In this document: piece after piece, positions 40,845 through 52,663 of the stretch
How the letters are laid out: the number at the start of each line of letters is the position of its first letter
Numbering within the stretch: the first letter of the stretch is position 1
From: Serripes groenlandicus
Taxonomy: Eukaryota > Mollusca > Bivalvia > Cardiida > Cardiidae
Assembly (NCBI GenBank): GCA_031761405.1
Contig: JASEVX010000172.1
Span: 62,001-126,000 of the forward strand
Direction of reading: 5' to 3'
Length of the DNA: 64,000 nucleotides
Notes under the pieces: model-generated
Told to the model about the DNA's origin: nothing
Seen by the model: only the letters and a program-made list of their open reading frames with translations
The model's database searches: none
Translations under genes and position numbers: made by a program

Positions 40845-40985
40845 CATACATCCTTACCTCAAGTTTAGAAATCCTTGTGAAGTCTTATTTATTATATCTT
40901 GTTTTATTTACATTTACTGTTTCATGGGCTCCATGATTTACTTTAAACGCTTTCCAATAAACAACAATCAACAGCAGACGTCATC
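40845..40985 (+). other. Probable 3' UTR of GRAMD1-like gene with AATAAA
   Basis: Non-coding sequence after the stop. An AATAAA hexamer lies at 40956-40961, about 112 bases after the stop. The hexamer falls in the left end of a decayed MITE, so the polyadenylation signal may be transposon-derived. No other strong signal was seen nearby. Confidence 0.4.
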
Positions 40986-41372
40986 TAGAAAATAATTTGG
41001 AAATGATATCTATAAGTGAAACTATAGGTATTAAAAGGAGTTGAAAACATGGAGGTAAATGGAAAAATTGCTCATTATGAGTAATTTCTTTTTTTAATGA
41101 CAATGTTTTCTTAACCCTTTCCCTCATATAGACGCTTTCTGATGCCTCTGCAGCAGACAGCTTTTTGAAAACATAGTGACAAAAGAAGAAATTGCACAAA
41201 ACGTGCAATTTCTCCTTTTGCCACAATGTTTTCAACTTTTTGTCATAGGTTATCCATTCAACTATGGAGATTTTCTATGTTTCGGCAAAATAAGTTCAAA
41301 GTCGTCTGCTGCAGAATTGTCGTATGAGGAAAAGGGTTAAGTGATCTGTGTAAGGAAAAGGGTTAACTTAAG
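40945..41372. mobile_element. Two nested TTAA MITEs after the GRAMD1-like gene
   Basis: Inner full copy 41111-41340 (TTAACCCTTTCCCTCATATA to GAGGAAAAGGGTTAA). It lies inside a decayed older copy (40945-41110 and about 41341-41372, ending AAGGAAAAGGGTTAA). Confidence 0.8.
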
Positions 41373-41419
41373 CTTACTATTTCTCTAAAGAGTTTTTTTT
41401 TTTCTTCTAATAGTCTTCC

Positions 41420-41630
41420 AATTTGAAAATATCTGATGAAAAATGAAATCATGGCGACAAAAGAAGAAATTGCTCAAAAGAACAATTTCTCCTATTGTCA
41501 CCATGTTTTCAACTCTATTCAATTATTATTCAATTATTGTACTCTAATTAAAAGGGTGTTTCCAAATAAAAATTGGGGTATGTTTTCAAAGTTGTCTGCT
41601 GCAGATTTGTTGTATGTTGGAAAGGGTTAA
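41420..41630. mobile_element. TTAA MITE, left end decayed
   Basis: ATCATGGCGACAAAAGAAGA to TATGTTGGAAAGGGTTAA. Confidence 0.78.
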
Positions 41631-41956
41631 AGTAAATAGATAAATAAGGCATTTGAGTATGATCATTTTATTATGTGCTAATATTATATGTACCTCAAAG
41701 ATTTTTTTTGTAGAAAATAGATCAAACAGATTATTTTTTGTCTGACAGCATAGGGATCACTTTTCCATTATCTGTCCATCCTTCTATCCATCCCGTTTAC
41801 ACTTACCACATACTATTATTGGCATGTTACTTAGAACACTGTTTTATGTCCATTTTATTTGCTAATCATTATCATCACTATCGATAATCATGGATTGAAA
41901 AATATTGTTTCCCATGTACCATTATTTGACAGATTGTTAGATCATTATATGGTTAT

Positions 41957-43010
41957 TAGTCCCCTACTCGAAGATTGGTTTGGTCGATTCCGTCTGTCCG
42001 TGTATCTTAACCATGCATCATAGGATTTCAAAGAAACTTGGCACAAACGTTCACCATGATGAGGCAGCATGTCACGCACAAGACCCAGGCCTGTACCTCA
42101 AATGTCAAGGCCACACTAAGAGGTCAAAGGTCAAAATGAATTCTGTTTGATAGGACAGTACCTTGTCCGGCTCACATCTCAACCATGCATCATAGGATTC
42201 CCAAGTTACTTGGCACAAATGTTCAACTAAAATGTCAAGGTCACACTTAGAGGTCAAAGGTCAAAATGAGTACTGTTTGATAGGACTGTACCTTGTCCGA
42301 CCCGCATCTCAACCATGCATTATAGGACTTCCATGAAACTTGGCACAAACCTTCACTATGATGTGGCAGCGTGTCACTCTCAAGACCCAGGCCTGTACCG
42401 CAAATGTCAAGGTCACACTTAGAGGTCAAAATGAGTACTGCTTGATAGGACTGTACCTTGTCTGGCCCGCATCTTAACCATGCATCATAGGATTCCCAAG
42501 GTACTAGGCACACATGTTCTCCATCATAAGATGGCGTGTCGCGCTTAAGACCCAGGCATGTACATAAAATGTCAAGGTCACACTTAGACTGTTTGATAGG
42601 ACTACCTTGTCCGGCCCGCATCTCAACCATGCATCATAGGATTCCCAAGTTACTGGGCACACATGTTCACCATGATGAGGTGACATGTGACACACAAGAC
42701 ACAGGCCTGTACCTCAAAGGTCAAGGTCATACTTAGACGTCAAAGGTCGAAATGAGAAACCATGCATCACAGAATTCCCAAGTTACTGGGCACACAATGT
42801 CATGTTCACCATGATATGGTTACATGTGGTGCACAAGACATAGGCCTGTAACTGCAAGGTCCAGGTCACACTTACAAGTCAAAGGTCAAAATGAGAAATG
42901 TTTGATAGGACTGTATCCAAAATTTATGCAGTGCATTGCTGTTTTTTGTCAACAAATGCACATACAATACACAATGTAATGTCCTCATCCGGTAGGGGAC
43001 TTTTGTATTG
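41957..43010 (+). mobile_element. Tandem-core element, family L (ACCATGCATCATAGGATT units)
   Basis: The ends are inverted: TTAGTCCCCTACTCGAAG at the left, CATCCGGTAGGGGACTTTTG at the right. Six or seven units of about 150 bases with CTCAACCATGCATCATAGGA, CAAACGTTCACCATGATGAG and AGGTCAAAGGTCAAAATGAG. Non-coding, between the two host genes. Confidence 0.72.
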
Positions 43011-43800
43011 CTTGCAATACAACATTAGCTTTTTATCTTTATTTTTTAATTTTCATTTCGTTTACTTCTGTATTTTGTATTAAGGTGCACAGACAATTCT
43101 AATATCAAAAGAGGATTTTCTAGTCTATGATGCATGTAATGGTGTTATAAAGGAGATCAGTGACATACAAAATTATACATAATGTAAAACAGTAGATTTA
43201 ATGTTTATTCTTCTTTTCAAGATGTTTTCAAGTCACGTTCAGTAGAGGGTTTTTGTTAGGGAAAGAGCAAACAAGTTATTGGTTGATAATGTTTAAAAGG
43301 TAAATTAACTGATTTTTGGAGTAGACAACTTTTTTAAAAAAGAAAAGAAGTCTTCTCTTACATGAAAGAAATTCATTTTGTTTTGCTGATTGCATGAAAA
43401 ACACATTTTGGAATAGAAATTCATTTGTGTGTAGGTAGTACTCTTATGCTCTGCCATATGATATGGTAGGGATTTATTGCATTGCTTATCTTACACTTTT
43501 TGTGTGCCCATGTGTTCTTACATTCTGCATTGGGTAAACTTTTCTGTTTCCTCCTTTTTCTCTAACATCTACTTTGGGTATTGAATTGAAACTTTGAACA
43601 AGTATTCAGGGTCATTAATCTCATTTACAAAATTATATAACTCTCACTTGCAATTTAGAAATGTTACCCCTTTTATGCATATTTCTCTTTCCTATTATGA
43701 TTCTGGAATAGCTAGGGATATTAGATTGAAGTTTTGTTTATGTCTTCAGTGCCATAGGAAGCCATCACTTACCTAGTTCAATAACCCTAGGCCTTGCTCT
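43011..43800. other. Intergenic sequence, nothing recognised
   Basis: Low-complexity T-rich runs; one 60-codon open stretch without motif. No splice pair with coding potential was seen. Confidence 0.55.
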
Positions 43801-43804
43801 CAAG

Positions 43805-44036
43805 TTAACCCTTTTTCACTTACAAAAAAACCTGAAGCAGACGACTTTGAAATAATCTCAATAAAAACAGGGAACATTTCTATAATTGATGGTTTAGTTA
43901 TTGAGTAGAGTTAAAAACATTAGGGCAATAAGGAGAAATTGCTCATCATGAGCAATTTCACCCTTTTGCCACATTGTTTTCAAAAGGCGTCTGCTGCATG
44001 GGCATTAGCAAGAGTCTGTATGTGTGAAAGGGTTCA
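43805..44036. mobile_element. TTAA MITE
   Basis: TTAACCCTTTTTCACTTACA to TGTGTGAAAGGGTTCA. Confidence 0.83.
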
Positions 44037-44170
44037 GCAAATTTGTTTTGGACTATTTGACTAAGACAATTCAAGTTAAAGGTTTGATGAATGTTTTCCG
44101 GTTCCATACATATCAATTTGGTCACTTGTAGTATACCTTCAATTGGTATAACACTCACTCTTGCATTTGT

Positions 44171-44392
44171 TTAACCCTTTCCCACATGCAACAATTCTGC
44201 AGTAGACTACTTTGAAGACAAAAACCTGAAAAATCAACATAAAAGATAGCTTAATTGTAATATAAAGCTGGAAACATTGTGACCAAAAGAGAAATTGCTC
44301 ATTATGAGCAATTTCACCTCTGGCCACAATGTTTTCAAAAGTCGTCTGCTGCTATCACATCAAAATGCGTCTGCAGGTGGGAAAATGCTAAT
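44171..44392. mobile_element. TTAA MITE
   Basis: TTAACCCTTTCCCACATGCA to CAGGTGGGAAAATGCTAA. Confidence 0.83.
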
Positions 44393-44399
44393 GTGTGTG

Positions 44400-45275
44400 T
44401 TTTTGTCCTATGGACAGTCTCGTGCCACTTAGTGATCACGTCTCTGTTGTCTGTCTGTGTGTTCATTAGATGTTCATTAACTTACCTCCTGACATGCAAT
44501 ACTTTTTGTTTTAATATTTGTTGTATACGTGTTTTTGTTTATAATTTGTTTTGTTTACTGTGATATTTTTCTTTGGCATATCTCTGAGATTCACATAAGC
44601 CTTTGATTGATCAAAAAAGTATATTCTGAAGTCGTGGCAAACAAGGCCCATTATTGAAGATAAGCTTTTTTCGGCTATAGCTGATTAACGTGGGTTTTTA
44701 CCTATATGTTAAACAAATGATCTAGATTGTAGACCAATCAAATGTTGTATTTAATGAATAATGTCGAAGAAATAAAGAAAATGAAACGTTTTGATTGGTT
44801 CATAGTTAAGTTGGAGATCCCACGAGAGGCACTAATAAGGTGAAGTTTTAAAATAATCTCCAGTGAATTCTCGGCCTTGAACGGAATAACGTCATGTTGC
44901 GCTTGTGTAATGGATGTTGACTTGGATTGTCAAGTGAAAGGTCTGTGGTTCGCTTCCCGACAGAGGCAAGTTTTTTTTTTTTCTCTCTCATTCATATCAA
45001 AACCAAAGTCTATATATATGAACTAAAACATTAATAAACCAAATATTACATTTTTTACGTTATTCGTTTCTGTCATTCTAATAAGTAAGACAAATTATCA
45101 AATAATATGCGCATGTTCCATTTCTTAGTGTTTTCTCATATTGATCGCCGTTTATCTTTTTTAAAGATATTTCTTGTTTCTAATACAAATATTTTCTGAT
45201 GCCTTTTGCAGCAGGTGCCTTTTCAAGGTGACATTGGCTATAATATATTTCTACAAAGCGATTTTATTGATATTA
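44400..45275. other. Intergenic sequence, possible SINE-like B box only
   Basis: GGTCTGTGGTTCGCTTCCCG at about 44940-44959 looks like a tRNA B box, but I see no A box at the right distance and no tail. The rest shows no features. Confidence 0.45.
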
Positions 45276-45279
45276 TCGC

Positions 45280-45830
45280 TGTAAAACTTTTGTTTGTTGG
45301 ATGAATTCCTATATACTTTTTGCAAAGATTCAATGTCAAGGGAGCTTGGACAAGTTCAAGTTTCATCAACCTTAATGAATCAAAGATCAAGGTCACAATT
45401 ACTATTATATGTTAATTGTGCAAAATAATGTCATTGCTCTAGCATCTTTTTTTTTTTAGCAGAATTCCTTCATACCTCATTAAAGGAACAGTGTCAAGTG
45501 AAGCTGGACATGTTCCTGTTATACCAACCTTGGTCAAAGGTAAAGGTCACAGTGGCTACAATAAGTCTAGAAAAAATGTGGTTTTTGTGTGTTGGTTGAA
45601 TTCCTTTATGCTTAATACAATGCTTCAGCTTGGATGAGTTTATGTTTCACTGATGTAGGTCAAAGGTCAAGGTCTCATTTACTATAATATGTTTGTACGG
45701 AAGTAGGTCATGGCTCTAATAATCTTGTTTGTGGGCGGAATTCACTAAATACTTCATACAAAGGTTCAGTGTCAAGGGAGATAGGACAAGTTTGTCAGTC
45801 AGTCACTCTTTCACATAGTGACATGCTGGA
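45280..45830 (+). repeat. Tandem repeat of about 155-bp units
   Basis: Three to four decayed units with CAATGTCAAGGGAGCTTGGA / CAGTGTCAAGTGAAGCTGGA / CAGTGTCAAGGGAGATAGGA and AAGGTCAAGGTC. No terminal hairpins seen. Confidence 0.6.
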
Positions 45831-45934
45831 AGTTAACACATGTGTTCCTTTGATTACTCTTGTGTACATTGAAAAATTTGTTCAAAAGATCACTGCTACT
45901 TATTTTTCATAGTGAAATCCACCTATTCATCGTC

Positions 45935-46312
45935 TTAACCCTTTCCCACATTTAGATGCTTTCTGATGCCTCTGCAGCAGACAACCTTTTGAAAACATTC
46001 TGACAAAGCAAAACAAGCAATTTCTCCTTTTGTCACAATGTTTTCAACTCTTTTCAGTATTTATACATACATTTATAGCGCATTTCTGCGTGTTTGCCTA
46101 GGTACTTATAGAGTCACTATGTTTTCAAAGTCGTCTGCTGCAGATTTGTTGTTTGTGGGAAAGGGGCCTCGTTTTGTGCCTCAACAGTGCACAGGTACCA
46201 GTATCGTAGCCTATTAAAAAGAATTAAATATTCTATGTAATAGTAAAATGCTTTTGCCTATATGATATCGAAGTGGTCTGCTGCAGATTTGTTGTATGTG
46301 GGAAAGGATTAA
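45935..46312. mobile_element. TTAA MITE and an extra right end
   Basis: Copy 45935-46167 (TTAACCCTTTCCCACATTTA to TTTGTGGGAAAGGGG), then a second right end at 46245-46312 (GATATCGAAGTGGTCTGCTG then GTGGGAAAGGATTAA). Confidence 0.78.
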
Positions 46313-46399
46313 GCCTTAGTGTATAATAAAGTGTTGAGACTTTTCATTTCTTACAATATAGGAAACTGATAGTTTTGACATTATGTAGCCTATCCTTCA

Positions 46400-47385
46400 T
46401 TTTTAGCTCGCCTATGCACAAAGTGCAAGGTGAGCTATTGTGATCACATTTTGTCCTTGTTAACACTCTACGGGCTACATTTTGCATCCGATCTTCATGA
46501 ACGTTTATCAAAACATTCATCTCCAACAAATCTTGGACAAGTTCGAAACTGGGCCATATGAGGTCAAAAACTAGGTCACTAGGTCAAATTGAAAGGAAAT
46601 CTTGTTAACACATTTTTAACTTGAGCATGTTGAAACTTTATCAGAATGTTTGTCTTGATGATATGTAAGTCTAGTTCGAACATGGGTCATGTCGGGTCAA
46701 AAAGTAGGTCACTAGGTCAAATTGAAGAAAAATCCTGTTAACACTCCAGAGACCACAATTTTTGCTTTGGCAGTTTGAAATCTTGTCGGAATTTTTGTCT
46801 TAAAAATATCTAGGTCAAGTTCGAAACTAGGTCACTAGGCCAAATTGAAGGAAAATCTTGTTAACTTTGTACAAGAACCATTTTTTGCTACAGCAGCTTG
46901 ACATTTGATCATAATTTTTATATAAATGATATCGAAGCCAAGTTCGAATATGGGTCATGTTGGGTCAAAAACTAGGTCACTAGGTAAAATTGAAGGAAAA
47001 TCTTTGGATGCCACATTTTTTGCTTAAGCAGCTTGAAATTTTGTCAGAATGTTTGTCAGAATTATATCTAGGTCAAGTACGAATATTGGTCATATTGGGT
47101 CAGAAACTAGGTCAATAAAGAAAAATATTGTTCAAACACCGGAGGCCACATTTTTACTTTGAGCAAGTTGAAACTTTGTCAGAATGTTGTCTTGATGATA
47201 TCTGAAACATGTTGGAATATGGGTCATATCAGGTAAAAAAATATAGATCACTAGGCCAAATGAAGGAAGATCTTGTTAACACTGTGGAGGTTGCATTCAG
47301 AATAATTGTCTTGATGTGTTTTGCATTGCAGTACATTGTATAATTCAGGTGAGCGAACTAGGGCCATCATGGCCCTCTTGTTTTG
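46400..47385 (+). mobile_element. Non-autonomous Helitron-like element, family A
   Basis: Starts TTTTTAGCTCGCCTATGCAC and ends GTGAGCGAACTAGGGCCATC then ATGGCCCTCTTGTTTT. Fewer tandem units than the 17771 copy, one of them clipped. Between the host genes, not in an intron. Confidence 0.76.
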
Positions 47386-47725
47386 GTAGTAGATTTTTAA
47401 AATTGCATATGGCTTTTATCAGAATTATTATCTCCTACAACAAATATATGTGCTATTTGAACTGCTTTAATTGAAACCATCTATGTCCCTCCAACTGCAT
47501 GTTTTTCCATGTATTTCATAAATGTTTAGAGAAAAATTATTTAAAGTGGAAACATCTATGACGTTATATTTTGTGTTTTGACTCATCAAAATTGAAACTT
47601 ACTGAAAAAGAGAAAGGATAGAGATCTAATCAAATTCCAGTACTTTCATCATTTAAGTTGTATGTTGCACAGGTGACAATGCTAATCGGTAAAAGTTGTT
47701 TTGGAGTGTTGTTACAAATAAATGT

Positions 47726-47953
47726 ATCCCTTTCTCTCATACGACAATTCTGGGGCAGACGACTTTGAACATATTTTGTCAAAAAATAGAAAATCTATAT
47801 AATTGAATGGATAACCTATGACTAAAAGTGGAAAACATTGTGGCAAAAGGAGAAATTGCTCATTTGAGCAATTTCTTCTTTTGTCACTATGTTTTAAAAA
47901 AGACGTCTGCTGCAGAGATGCCAGAAAGCGTCTATGTGAGGGAAAGGATTATA
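47726..47953. mobile_element. TTAA MITE
   Basis: TATCCCTTTCTCTCATACGA to TGTGAGGGAAAGGATTA. Confidence 0.83.
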
Positions 47954-48084
47954 TCGGCTATAACATCAGTAAGAATATAGTATGGTGACTTAAGGTTGTT
48001 TTTTAGTTCCCTTGAAAAGATTTAAAAAAGGTTGTCTCGAGTTTCTTTCGCATACATTACATCATGATCCTTAGCAACCCTTGC

Positions 48085-48275
48085 TATATACAGATGACAT
48101 GAGGTGCTACCTGCAGCAGACAACTTATTGTAAACATTGTGGAATATGGAGAAGTATTTCGCCATTAGCATTTTCTCCCTTTCCAAAATGTTTTTAAATC
48201 TGTATCAATGTAGTATATTTTTTCCATATCTTCATGTATAACATTGTTATCTTCAGATGTTTTCAAAGCAGTTGA
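48085..48275. mobile_element. TTAA MITE, decayed
   Basis: CTGCAGCAGACAACTTATTG and GTAAACATTGTGGAATATGG; no clear ends. Confidence 0.55.
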
Positions 48276-48412
48276 CTAAAATGACCAGTACAGGTAAACA
48301 AATAAAATCATACAGAAAACTTTCATGTCTGTTCAAAGATGTAGGGTTGTTTATAGGGTGTCGTAAAAGGACAAATGATATTTCTTTGACTTTCTGCTTT
48401 GAAAAACAGGGT

Positions 48413-48793
48413 TTTTGATAAACTATTTTCCACATACAACAAATCGGCACCAGACAACTTTGAACACATCTAGACAAAAATATGGAAAATCTCTACAAAT
48501 GAAAGTTTTATTTTTAGATAAGAGTCTTCTGCAGCAGATGTTTCAAAATGCATTGCCTAGTGAGGAAAAAGGTTTAACCCTTTCCCACATACAGATGCTT
48601 TCTGACGCCTCTGCGGCAGACAGCTTTTTGAAAACATAGTGACAAAAGAAGAAACGTGCAATTTCTCCTTTTGCCACAATGTTTTCCACTTTTTGTCATA
48701 GGTTATCCATTCAATTATGGAGATTTTCTATTTTTTGACAAAATATGTTCAAAGTCGTCTGCTGCAGAATTGTTGTATGAGGGAAAGGGTTAA
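48413..48793. mobile_element. Two adjacent TTAA MITEs
   Basis: A shortened copy 48413-48573 (TTTTCCACATACAACAAATC to GTGAGGAAAAAGGTTTAA) abuts a full copy 48573-48793 (TTAACCCTTTCCCACATACA to GAGGGAAAGGGTTAA), sharing the TTAA. Confidence 0.82.
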
Positions 48794-48794
48794 T

Positions 48795-49840
48795 ATTATA
48801 TTATATCCTCATTTATGTTTATGCAGTTATTTTGTTTTGAGTGTGTTACTAGTTTACAAAACATTAAAATGTTGTAGATAATTTTACATGATTAATTATG
48901 ATGCTGATTTATGAGAAACATATTTCTCAAACTTCGGACAGCACTGTTGAAGAAATGAGTGGTTAAGTTTTATAACTGAATCTTTATGTTAACTCTTGTA
49001 TTACCAAGTTAAATGTACTTATTGACAAAACGGCTCATATTGAGAACAGATTGTAAACCAGAATAGGAAGGAATGATGGAATTCACTTTTATGCTGAATC
49101 TTTACACAATAAATACTAGGTATTATAATTATTTTCTCTTTGATTCACCTTTGATCTTTTGTTATTCTTCGATTTGTGCCAACTTTCTTTATTAGGGGGC
49201 TAGCCTGATGATTCAATTTTGGAGTTGGATGTCTGAAAGTTTAGGACAAAATTTTCTGAATGTGAGAAAAAACCTTTCTTTCTAGTTTCACTACAAAAAT
49301 CATTTAACAGTATTTTTAAAATTTAGTCATCTGCTCTGAAAGCATCCAAGATAATCAAAATTTGATTCAAATTGAAGAAAAATAATGATGATAATGAAGA
49401 AATTGCCCTTTTTGAGCAGTCATTCTCTGCCCAAATCATTTTGAAAAGTGATATGATACAGAGGCTACTTGATAGTAATAAGTACATTATATCTAGGAAG
49501 ATAAAATGAATACTTAACCCAAAGTTTTTCTCGAAATTTCAAAATGTCAGTTGCAGAGGCAAAAAGTGGTTTTCTTTGAAGAAAATAATTGTTTAAAAAA
49601 ATGCATATTTCAGTGAGGTTTCTATCATAGTTTTTTCTTCAAAAGTTTGAAAAGTAAATGCCTTAAAACTTGGGATTGTTTTAGTAATGATAGAGTTAAC
49701 TTGAAGATCACAGTTCATCTGTTTGTATTTATTTTTGTTACACCTTTTGACTCTTCTGTCCAATATAGCTGAAAAGGAACAATAAAATGTTTAGTAAACA
49801 AACATGGTTACTATTGTTGATGTTAGTGAATCTCTTTCAT
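48795..49840. other. Intergenic sequence, nothing recognised
   Basis: A/T-rich with scattered traces of the MITE centre (TTGCCCTTTTTGAGCAGTC, 49403) but no complete element or coding signal. Confidence 0.55.
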
Positions 49841-50812
49841 TTTTAGCTCACCTGAGCACATGGTGCTCATGGTAAGTTATTGTGATCGCCCTTTGTGCGT
49901 CGACCATCATTGGTAAGTCAACATCTTATCCTCTGTAACCAGTGGGTCAATTGGGATGAAACTTCACAAAAAGCATCCTCTCAATGTCCTCAACAAAATT
50001 CGTCATTTTTTGTTATCCATGCATAATTTTGGTTACCATGGCAACCAAAATAAAAAAAAAATTAAAAGAAAATCCCAAACCGGTTGGTATTTCAAATAAT
50101 TTTGTATAAATGTTCCTTGAGTGACCCTCTATCAGACTCCTTTAAGCCATGATGATTGGGTAAAAATATGGCTGCAAAGGGACAGGGTTGTTTTGCCTTA
50201 TATGGCTATGGTGAAAACTTTAAAAATCTTTCGCCAAAAGTATCTGTCCGTTTCCAAATAAGTTTGAAATAATGTTCCTTGGGTGACCCTCTATCACATG
50301 TTTTAAAGCCTTGTTGATAAGTTGAAAAACATGGCCGCCAGAGGGCGGGTCTGTTTTGCATTATAGTAAATTACAATACCTCATTTTGTCCAGTCAAAAA
50401 CTAGGTCACTAGGCTAAGTTTGATGAAAAATATATATTTTAGAGACCTTATTTTGTGCTTCAGCAGCTTGAAACTTTGTCAGAATGTTTGTCTTGAAGAT
50501 ATCTAGACCAAGTTCGAATATGGGTCATGTGGGGACTTCAAACTAGACCAAATTGAAGGAAGCTCTTATTTACACAGTGGAAGCCGTATTTTTTATTTGT
50601 GCATGTTGAAACTTTGTCAGAATGGATGTTTTGATGATATCTAAGATAGGTTTTGAACATGGTGCTAGTCTGGTAAAATAAACTAGGTCACTAGGCCAAA
50701 TTGAATGAAAGTCTTGCATTAATAGCTTACCTGACCATAAAATAAGGTATTGTAATTTACTATGTGGTTGTCATAACTGGTGAGTGATCAGGGGCCCTTA
50801 TGGCCCTCTTGT
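49841..50812 (+). mobile_element. Helitron-like element, hybrid of family I and family A cores
   Basis: The left end TTTTAGCTCACCTGAGCACA and first units are family I (GGGTGACCCTCTATCA), but from about 50390 the units are of family A (AAAACTAGGTCACTAGG). Right end GGTGAGTGATCAGGGGCCCT then TATGGCCCTCTTGTTG. The switch between core types in one element suggests recombination or template switching. Confidence 0.65.
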
Positions 50813-50815
50813 TGA

Positions 50816-51047
50816 TTAATAGGAGCAGTATTTATAACTGCCTGATACCAGGAGAAAAAACAGCACTGCTTGGTTCATTGTTAAGCTAGCTATGGTTATC
50901 TAGTCAACAAGTCAAGTTACAGCTCCTGTTAGCCGGGGGGATTTTAGAACTGCCTGATACCAGGAGAAAGCAGCACTGAGCTTGGTTCAGTGTTAAGCTA
51001 GCTATGGTTATCTAGCCAACAAGTCAAGTTACGGCTCCTGTAAGCCG
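50816..51047 (+). repeat. Direct tandem duplication, about 112-bp unit, two copies
   Basis: Both copies hold ACTGCCTGATACCAGGAGAA, GTTAAGCTAGCTATGGTTAT and CAACAAGTCAAGTTAC. They differ by small indels. Confidence 0.85.
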
Positions 51048-51049
51048 TT

Positions 51050-51648
51050 TTTTTTAAAAAAAAATCTGCCTGAACCAATTATGTGAAGCCTATGTCTTGA
51101 TTATAAAGCGAGATCAGACGGTCGGTGTATCCGCGCGGTCTGACGAGGCTCTCTACAGCTGGCTGCCAAAATCAACACTGTCCTGGATTGTCCTTAAATT
51201 TTCTATGAACTCTTCCAAATGCACAATGTGCCAAGTTCGTTGTGTTTCAAAGTAACAGCATTGAAAGGGTTAAGCTATACTTTGATGTATGGATTCTCTA
51301 TATTGTTAGCGCTCTGTTGTATCACCATACATATCTCTCTATATTCATTCATGCACACACACCCATATAAACACGTACATATACATATATACATACAAAT
51401 ACATATTGCTAAGCCATGCTCGTATGTCACATGGGATAGCATTCCTATAACATGTGAAAGAGTTCTGCATACAACTGGTACGAGGTATATCTTTTAAAAT
51501 AAGATCTTTATTTGATATTGATATGGGTTTTATTTCAGAAAATGTATTGTATCTGTCATGTATGATGGTACCATAGTATGCATAGTTATATATATATAAG
51601 GACAGCTGTATGATACTTACATCGATTAGCAAATTAAAGCCACTTTAA
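51050..51648. other. Intergenic sequence, nothing recognised
   Basis: Contains a G/C-richer patch (GGTCGGTGTATCCGCGCGGT, 51121) and CACACA/ATACAT runs. The 92- and 95-codon ORFs on opposite strands are low-complexity shadows of each other. Confidence 0.55.
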
Positions 51649-51649
51649 T

Positions 51650-51785
51650 CCTTTATGAATGAGGTTTTGTCGATTTTTTAAGTATGATTTTGGCAATTCT
51701 CTTTTGTAAGCTAAATACTTTATTCGTATGACGATTACATCCTCTACCCCAGACCGAACAACAGTACTCTATAATTGGTAATAAG
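51650..51785 (-). pseudogene. LINE reverse transcriptase relic, C-terminal end
   Basis: On the minus strand the sequence reads IIEYCCSVWGRGCNRHTNKV then SLQKRIAKIILKKSTKPHS and a stop. EYCCSVWG and the LQKR(I/R)A pattern are the conserved C-terminal LINE motif. No upstream continuity; the remaining RT part lies at 52360-52600. Confidence 0.7.
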
Positions 51786-52244
51786 ACATAGACATAGATT
51801 TTATTTACGTATACATATACATGCATCTTGTAATAGAAACAAATACATACATAATTTCATGGTCATTTAAAAAGAAGAAAAAAATCAGTTGTTTTGGGGG
51901 ATAAATTGGCCATGATTTGAACTTCGCTAAAATAGTGTAAAAGGAGAATGAGACGTTTATCTATTTCGTTGATTGATCAGTCGAACTGGTGTTTAAGAGA
52001 ATCACATAGAAAAAGAAATAAAGGCTGTAATAAAATAAAACAAAAAACAAGCTTAACAACAAGTAATGGGAATAATTTCGACATATATGCATGAGAATTT
52101 CCGGCCTGAGTCTTCATTAACAAATGTATTTAATATCCTAGTCACTTACTGTTCAAACAATATGCACTCGTTAAATATGATCTCATGTGTATATATATAC
52201 ACATTAACTATCAACAAATAATTATATATATGGTCTTTAACCAC

Positions 52245-52265
52245 ATCGATATATATATATATATA
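52245..52265 (+). repeat. (AT)n microsatellite
   Basis: Simple AT run in the A/T-rich insert between the LINE relics. Confidence 0.85.
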
Positions 52266-52359
52266 CCTTAACGTTCCTATACATTTAGTGCTACTAAAAG
52301 TTATATATGTAATCAAATAAGGAAATAAATAATATGTTTCAGGAGTAAAATCTTATTAT

Positions 52360-52600
52360 TCATCTTTTTAAAAATGCTATCAATTTTGCACTTTCCAGTT
52401 TAATTTGTTATCAACGTTAACGCCAAGTATTTTTTTTGTGGTAACATTTTCTAATATTGCACCATTCACGTACAGATTAAGTGTTTGAGTAAATTTCAAA
52501 TGATAGGGAGATCCAATTGTCATTCACTTGGTCTTTAATGGGTTCAGTGCCATGTTATTTATTTTACACCATTTTTGTATACAGTTTAAGTCATTTTCGT
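52360..52600 (-). pseudogene. LINE reverse transcriptase relic, thumb region
   Basis: On the minus strand: LNCIQKWCKINNMALNPLKT, a TGA stop, and later KILGVNVDNKLNWKVQN, the classic YLGV-ID-KLNW thumb motif of LINE RT. Same strand and order as the relic at 51650-51785, so both are probably parts of one element split by about 570 bases of unrelated A/T-rich DNA (51790-52355), which holds an (AT)n run at 52245-52264. Confidence 0.7.
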
Positions 52601-52663
52601 CTATCGGAGGCATCCGTTGTTGGTTTTTAGCTTTAATCGATCACCTGATTTATAGTATAGTAG

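Noticed and set aside
39443..39625. Minus-strand ORF with TDRQTDRQ repeats
   Set aside because: Translation of the (TCTG)n microsatellite.
42247..42695. Minus-strand ORFs with repeated WESYDAWLRCG motif
   Set aside because: They come from the tandem units of family L.
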